A DNA stretch of 10,013 nt from contig SAUS01000083.1 in the NCBI GenBank assembly GCA_004000625.1, forward strand, positions 1 through 10,013, read 5' to 3'. Position 1 is the stretch's first letter; every line of letters begins with the position of its first letter. The DNA comes from Candidatus Cibiobacter qucibialis (GTDB taxonomy: Bacteria; Bacillota; Clostridia; Oscillospirales; Ruminococcaceae). Shown one piece after another: positions 6,213-10,013 of this stretch. Under the pieces are notes generated by a model, which was not told the DNA's origin, ran no database searches, and worked only from the letters and a program-made list of their open reading frames with translations. Position numbers and translations under genes: made by a program.

Positions 6213-6497
6213 GGCAACACCGCACAATTCCCGCCTGACGGCTTAAGCACCGCTCCGACGGCTGCGGCACGGCATCTGCGTTGCCAAAATGCTCGATAAT
6301 GTCGGGTTGCGGTACCCGCATCGTGCTTCGGGGGCAAAAGCCCCTCGCACTCTGCGACCGCTGCCCCTGCTTCGGTTCGCTGTTTCCGCCACTGGCGGCG
6401 CTCACCTTTGCAGCATCCAGTATTATCTGCGCTTTTGGCCTAGCAACTGCCGCACCTCGCTCGCCGTATCGGCACTTAGAATTATGCGGTATTTCCC
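6213..6497. mobile_element. MITE-like dispersed repeat, ~285 bp, complete copy
   Basis: The left end GGCAACACCGCACAATTC (6213-6230) and the right end GAATTATGCGGTATTTCCC (6479-6497) form imperfect terminal inverted repeats with one indel. TTAT flanks both sides (6209-6212, 6498-6501) as a possible target duplication. The first 60 bp match the right edge of the window at 56/60 positions, so the sequence is repeated. Internally there are small hairpins such as GGGGC-AAAA-GCCCC (6331-6344) and no credible gene. Readings across it have arginine/leucine-rich content typical of spurious translations of such repeats. It separates the surface protein's terminator from the sortase gene. Mobilisation would need a transposase supplied elsewhere. 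The type of element is inference. Confidence 0.7.
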
Positions 6498-6526
6498 TTA
6501 TTTTTTATGCAAGGGGGTGTTTTTCT

Positions 6527-7459
6527 ATGCCACGCCGTTTTCCTCACCTGCGGGGGGACAGCCGCTTGTATCCGTTTGCTGCACGCACGGCGCTGCGGCG
6601 GCGCCAAAAGCACCGGGCCTGGGCGCTGCGCCTTTGCGGCGCTGCGGTGCTTTGCCTGGCTGCCGGGCTGATCCTGCGGGATACTGTATTCCGCGGCGGC
6701 CAGCCGGAAGCCCCGGTCACCACCGCGGAGTCAACGGAGCAGCCCTCCCCCACCCCGATTGCCATTACCCCGCGGGCCGCAACGGTGGATGTGCTGGCCG
6801 CCGCCGAAAGTGCGGACAGTGATGTCTACTCTTCCCCCGCGCCGCATCCAAGCCCGGATGCCGCCCAGGCGGCGGATATTCTGCCTCAGTATCAGGAGCT
6901 TTACGCCCAGAATCCCGACCTTGCAGGCTGGCTGTGCATCGACGGCACCAACATTAACTACCCTGTGGTTCAGGCAGACAACAGTTATTATCTGCGCCGC
7001 GGGTTTGACCGACTGTATTCCACCGCCGGAACGCTGTTTTTGGATGAGCGCTGCCGCCTTGCCACGCCAAACGCCGCCGGAACGGCCAATGCCCTGATTT
7101 ACGGCCACAACACTGCCAGCGGCAGCATGTTCAGCCAGCTGCTGAACTATGCGGACAAAGCGTTTTACACCGCCCACCCTACCTTTCAATTTGATACGCT
7201 GTACGAAGAAGGCACCTGGCAGGTTGCCGCTGTGCTGCGCACTGAGCTTGGCGCGGATGCGCTGCCCTACTATTCCTTTTTTGATGCTTCCACGCAGGAA
7301 GAATGGCAGCAGCGCGTGGATGCCATTCTGGAACTTTCGCTTTACGATACCGGCGTTGTGCCCCAATATGGGGACCAGCTGCTGACCCTTTCCACCTGCG
7401 GCGTTGCCACCGTTACAACCAACAGCCGCTTTGCCGTGCTGGCCGTAAAAATAAACTGA
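6527..7459 (+). CDS. Class B sortase
   Basis: The 310-aa enzyme starts at the ATG at 6527, with AAGGGGGTG 7 nt upstream. A longer in-frame reading from 6281 would be translated out of the repeat element and is rejected. It is a type II membrane protein: basic N-terminus RRRQKHR, membrane segment ~33-50, Pro/Ala/Ser-rich linker to ~115, then the sortase domain. The domain opens with NPDLAGWLCIDGTNINYPVV and YYLRRGFD, typical of SrtB. The catalytic triad is visible: His194 in IYGHNT, Cys291 in LSTCG and Arg301 in NSRFAVLAV. Such enzymes cleave a PxTG-like sorting signal and attach the protein to peptidoglycan or a pilin. The adjacent small protein carries TPATG. It is 9 nt upstream of a polytopic membrane-protein gene and probably cotranscribed with it. 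No convincing promoter of its own was found. Confidence 0.92.
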   Translation: MPRRFPHLRGDSRLYPFAARTALRRRQKHRAWALRLCGAAVLCLAAGLILRDTVFRGGQPEAPVTTAESTEQPSPTPIAITPRAATVDVLAAAESADSDVYSSPAPHPSPDAAQAADILPQYQELYAQNPDLAGWLCIDGTNINYPVVQADNSYYLRRGFDRLYSTAGTLFLDERCRLATPNAAGTANALIYGHNTASGSMFSQLLNYADKAFYTAHPTFQFDTLYEEGTWQVAAVLRTELGADALPYYSFFDASTQEEWQQRVDAILELSLYDTGVVPQYGDQLLTLSTCGVATVTTNSRFAVLAVKIN

Positions 7460-7468
7460 GGTGCATCT

Positions 7469-9358
7469 ATGAGCATTCTGGCGCAAATCATTGGTCTTGC
7501 CTGCCTGCTGTTCTGGGGGTTCTGGCTTTGCTGCAAGCTGCGGCTGCCCGCCGGGTTTGCCCCGCTGTGCGGGCTGTGCTTTTGCATGGTAGTGCTGCAG
7601 CTGGCTGGCAGCTGCAACCAGCTTTGGCTGGGGGCCCAGCTGCTGCTTGTGGGGGCTGTGCTCACCCTGGCGCAGCGCCGCCGTCACGAAATTTTGCCCC
7701 AGCTGCTCTCCCCGGGTGTGCTGGCCTTTTGCAGCGCCGCTGGGGTGCTGATGGCGGTGTTCGCCATCCGGCAGCCGGAATTCCAGACCTGGGATGAATT
7801 CAGCCATTGGGGTATCTACTTCAAAAGTGTATTTTACCAGCACCGTTTTGCCGTGTGGGATACCACCCGCAGCCTGGCCCATCAGGCATACCCGCAGGGC
7901 CTGCCGGGGCTGTACGCCCTGTTTGCGCTGCCCGCCGCCCAATACCGGGAATCGGATGTACTGTTTGTCACTGCGCTGCCGCTGGCTGCGGCGGCTTCTG
8001 CCCTGTTTGCCCTGCCGCAGGTCACAGCCCGCCGCCCGCGCATCGCTTATACTGTCTGCGCCTGCCTGGCCGCACCGGCGCTGTTTTGGCGGTTTACCCC
8101 CGATACCCCCTATACGACTGCTTATATGGACGCCCCGGTGGGCGCCCTGTTTGCTGCGGCGTTTTGTGTTATCCTGCTGCCCTGTGCTGCTAACAGCCGC
8201 GTGCAGCGCGGTCTGGCGCTGGCATTACTGTGCGGCGCATTGACCACTGTAAAAGAGATTGGCACCGTGTTCGCGCTGTACGTGGTGGGCATCTGGTTTC
8301 TGCAATGCCTGCTGGATGCGCTGCGGGATAAGGGCGGCATCCTGCGCGGCTTCCTGCTGCCCTTTACCGCTGCGCTGCCCTGCTTTGCCATACCGCTTGC
8401 CTGGAAGCTGCTGCTGAAAGCCCTGCACCGGGCCGATGACCAGTTTTCCTCCATGGGGCCGGGATACTTTTTGCAGTGCTGGCAAGAGGCCCGCACCGGT
8501 TTTGACCGCTACTTTTACGATGTGTGGGACCGCTACTATGCCCGGCTGCGCAGCTATCCGCTGCTGTTTGGGGCCAGCACCTTCAAGGTGGGCTGTTTGT
8601 GCGCTGCGGCCGCGGTGTTGCTTTTAATCGTTCTGATCTGGGCCATGGGGCGGTGGCAGGGGCTGCGCACAGCGCTGCCGGGGCTGTGCATGATCTTGTA
8701 CTGGCCGCTTTATCAGGGCGTGTTGTTCTATGTGTACATCTGCGGCATGAGCCCTTATGAGGCACTGGAGATGGCCAGCTGGGAGCGGTACTTCTGCTGC
8801 TTTTTCCTCGGCTGGTTCAGCGTGCTGGAAGGCGAAGCCCTGCTGGCCGGGTTTGCTGCGGCCCACCGCCTGCCGCGAATGGCCGGGCATGCAGTGCCCG
8901 CCATTGTTCCCTGCCTGCTGGTTTGCAGCACGCTTTGGGGCATCTGGCAAGCGGGCGGTGCCGCATCCCTCTTCTGCCTGCCGAAAGCCGACTGGCGCAC
9001 CGAGCAGCAACAGATCGCTGCAGACATGCTAACCCGAATGGACGGCGCACAGAATGGCAGCATTTGGCTGCTGAGCGCCGACGATTCGATGGCCGTGCAG
9101 AACATGTGGTACTACCAGTACGAGCTGTACCCCGCCGTTACCGCGGTGGAAGCCCAGAGCAGCGAAACTGAGGTGGACCTCGGCTACAACATCGGCGAGC
9201 ATGATGTGACCTGGCTGGTGATGTTTGGCGTAACCGATAATTTTACCGCACATTACGCTGATCTGGCCGATGATGGTCTGCGCAGTGCCCAAAGCACCGC
9301 CCCGGCGCTGTACGCCGTAACCAATGTGGATGGACGGATTTATTTGACGGCAAAATAG
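7469..9358 (+). CDS. Polytopic membrane protein, GT-C glycosyltransferase-like
   Basis: The 629-aa protein has about 11-13 predicted membrane segments (first ones ~4-22, 29-47, 52-68, 80-99) and a soluble, presumably extracytoplasmic C-terminal domain (~520-629). The first large loop contains FQTWDEFSHWG (Asp109/Glu110). An acidic pair in the first loop after the N-terminal membrane segments is a hallmark of GT-C enzymes, which use lipid-linked sugars. The sequence is not otherwise recognised, so the reaction is uncertain. The ATG at 7469 has GAGGTG 5 nt upstream, overlapping the sortase stop codon (gap 9 nt), so the two form an operon. It may modify or build a surface glycan related to the sortase substrate (inference). 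An O-antigen-type polymerase or other membrane transferase is an alternative. The gene ends 4 nt before a strong terminator. Confidence 0.85.
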   Translation: MSILAQIIGLACLLFWGFWLCCKLRLPAGFAPLCGLCFCMVVLQLAGSCNQLWLGAQLLLVGAVLTLAQRRRHEILPQLLSPGVLAFCSAAGVLMAVFAIRQPEFQTWDEFSHWGIYFKSVFYQHRFAVWDTTRSLAHQAYPQGLPGLYALFALPAAQYRESDVLFVTALPLAAAASALFALPQVTARRPRIAYTVCACLAAPALFWRFTPDTPYTTAYMDAPVGALFAAAFCVILLPCAANSRVQRGLALALLCGALTTVKEIGTVFALYVVGIWFLQCLLDALRDKGGILRGFLLPFTAALPCFAIPLAWKLLLKALHRADDQFSSMGPGYFLQCWQEARTGFDRYFYDVWDRYYARLRSYPLLFGASTFKVGCLCAAAAVLLLIVLIWAMGRWQGLRTALPGLCMILYWPLYQGVLFYVYICGMSPYEALEMASWERYFCCFFLGWFSVLEGEALLAGFAAAHRLPRMAGHAVPAIVPCLLVCSTLWGIWQAGGAASLFCLPKADWRTEQQQIAADMLTRMDGAQNGSIWLLSADDSMAVQNMWYYQYELYPAVTAVEAQSSETEVDLGYNIGEHDVTWLVMFGVTDNFTAHYADLADDGLRSAQSTAPALYAVTNVDGRIYLTAK

Positions 9359-9362
9359 AAAC

Positions 9363-9416
9363 AGGCATGTGCCGCATACGGGAGATGGTATTCTCGCCGT
9401 GCGGCACATGCCTTTT
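9363..9416 (+). terminator. Bidirectional terminator between the GT-C-like and GNAT genes
   Basis: AGGCATGTGCCGCA (9363-9376) pairs perfectly with TGCGGCACATGCCT (9400-9413), a 14-bp stem, and the loop holds a further GAGA/TCTC stem. The plus-strand tail is TTTTGCTTTGTTTT. The minus-strand side is also U-rich (GTTTCTATTTTG), so it can serve both convergent genes. Confidence 0.88.
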
Positions 9417-9424
9417 GCTTTGTT

Positions 9425-9925
9425 TTATAGTTCACACTCCATGGGCAGGTAAGCGCCATTTTCGTTCGGGGTGCGCTGGCCGGTCAACGCAAAACCGTTT
9501 TTCTGCCAGAAGGCTTTGCTTTGGGGGTTGCCCTCGTCGATGGCAAGGCGCAGTGTTTTGAATTGTTCGGCCCGCAATGCCTGCTTGCAATCTGCAATCA
9601 GTGCGCTGCCGGTACCCCTGCCCTGTTGGGCAGCATCCACCATAAATAGGCCGATGTATGCGGTGGCTGGGTTGGGGTAGCCGGTGATCAGATCCATCAT
9701 CGCGGCCAGCGTTTCACCGTCATAAAAGCCGATAAAATATTTATCCGACAACGTTTTGCCCGGCGGAACAGCCTGCAGATCATCCAGAATGCTGGCTTTG
9801 GTGGCCATGGGCGGGTGGTAGCGGTAGAACTGCGGGTTGCCGCTGCACAAAGCCAGCATGGCATTCACATCTGTTTCCATCAGCTGTCGGACGGTGTACC
9901 GGCGGGAAAGGGATTGCAGCTGCAT
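9425..9925 (-). CDS. GNAT-family N-acetyltransferase
   Basis: The product is 166 aa. The start is ATG at 9925, with AAAAGGAG ending ~8 nt upstream on the minus strand. An in-frame extension to 9991 would run into the repeat element and is rejected. The fold pattern is that of GCN5-related acetyltransferases using acetyl-CoA: motif A YIGLFMVDAAQQGRGTGSAL (Q-x-x-G-x-G loop binding the CoA pyrophosphate), then a helix, then LRLAIDEGNPQSKAFWQKNGF (motif B with the usual Asn...Ala-Phe-Trp...Gly-Phe). The acceptor substrate cannot be told; the family includes small-molecule, peptide and antibiotic acetylation. It is monocistronic as far as visible, ending at the shared terminator. Confidence 0.92.
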   Translation of the reverse strand: MQLQSLSRRYTVRQLMETDVNAMLALCSGNPQFYRYHPPMATKASILDDLQAVPPGKTLSDKYFIGFYDGETLAAMMDLITGYPNPATAYIGLFMVDAAQQGRGTGSALIADCKQALRAEQFKTLRLAIDEGNPQSKAFWQKNGFALTGQRTPNENGAYLPMECEL

Positions 9926-9953
9926 GAGGTTCTCCTTTTCTGTTTTGATTTTA

Positions 9954-10013
9954 GGCAACACCGCACAATTCCCGCCTTGCGGCTTAAGCACCGCTCCGGC
10001 AGCTGCGGCACGG
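9954..10013. mobile_element. MITE-like dispersed repeat, second copy, truncated by window end
   Basis: The segment matches 6213-6272 with four substitutions in 60 bp (two in the CCTGACGG/CCTTGCGG block, two in the CCGACGGC/CCGGCAGC block). The orientation is the same as the first copy, and it starts at the same base, GGCAACACCG, after an AT-rich flank (TTTTA). The rest lies beyond the window. It begins 28 bp upstream of the GNAT start codon, so it forms that gene's promoter region. Confidence 0.85.

Noticed and set aside
6281..6526. Extended N-terminus of the sortase inside the repeat
   Set aside because: The ATG at 6527 has the ribosome site and is followed by a normal type II membrane-anchor layout; the extension is repeat-encoded sequence.
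6731..7942. 403-codon minus-strand open frame opposite the sortase
   Set aside because: Antisense shadow of the sortase and the start of the membrane protein; high-GC third positions explain the open frame.

Overview
The window reads as chromosomal DNA of a moderately GC-rich gut Firmicute. The best guess is a Faecalibacterium/Gemmiger/Subdoligranulum-type Oscillospiraceae. This rests on the greA-lysS pair, the LytTR/GHKL two-component system, a class B sortase, strong AAGGAGG-type ribosome sites, TTG/GTG starts, and a dispersed ~285 bp repeat resembling those scattered through Faecalibacterium genomes. The assignment is from recall of family features, not from a search.

Left block (1-2978): a divergent regulatory locus. 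To the right run a LytTR response regulator (940-1662) and a GHKL sensor kinase (1659-2978) with overlapping ends. To the left run a stand-alone degenerate receiver-domain protein (311-724) and the start of a secreted lipoprotein (1-314, cut by the window edge), also overlapping (ATGA). A tandem 20-bp repeat (807-846) plus an inverted half-site lies between two recognisable back-to-back promoters. The simplest model is that the LytTR regulator controls both arms. The regulator's Shine-Dalgarno sequence is separated from its ATG by a hairpin that would restore normal spacing if folded.

Middle block (2979-5471): a gene-poor stretch with a terminator hairpin, then lysS and greA on the minus strand. 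They form an operon behind a near-consensus promoter. The greA leader carries an intrinsic-terminator-like hairpin, which suggests attenuation.

Right block (5656-9358): a cell-surface module on the plus strand. It comprises a 118-aa secreted protein with an LPXTG-like C-terminal sorting signal (TPATG, hydrophobic stretch, basic tail), a strong terminator, a ~285 bp MITE-like repeat, a class B sortase, and 9 nt later a large polytopic membrane protein resembling GT-C glycosyltransferases. The small protein is the obvious local candidate substrate of the sortase. The membrane protein may act on the same surface pathway, but this is inference.

Right edge: a bidirectional terminator, a GNAT acetyltransferase on the minus strand, and a second, truncated copy of the MITE-like repeat abutting its upstream region. 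No rRNA, tRNA, CRISPR array or complete transposase gene is visible.
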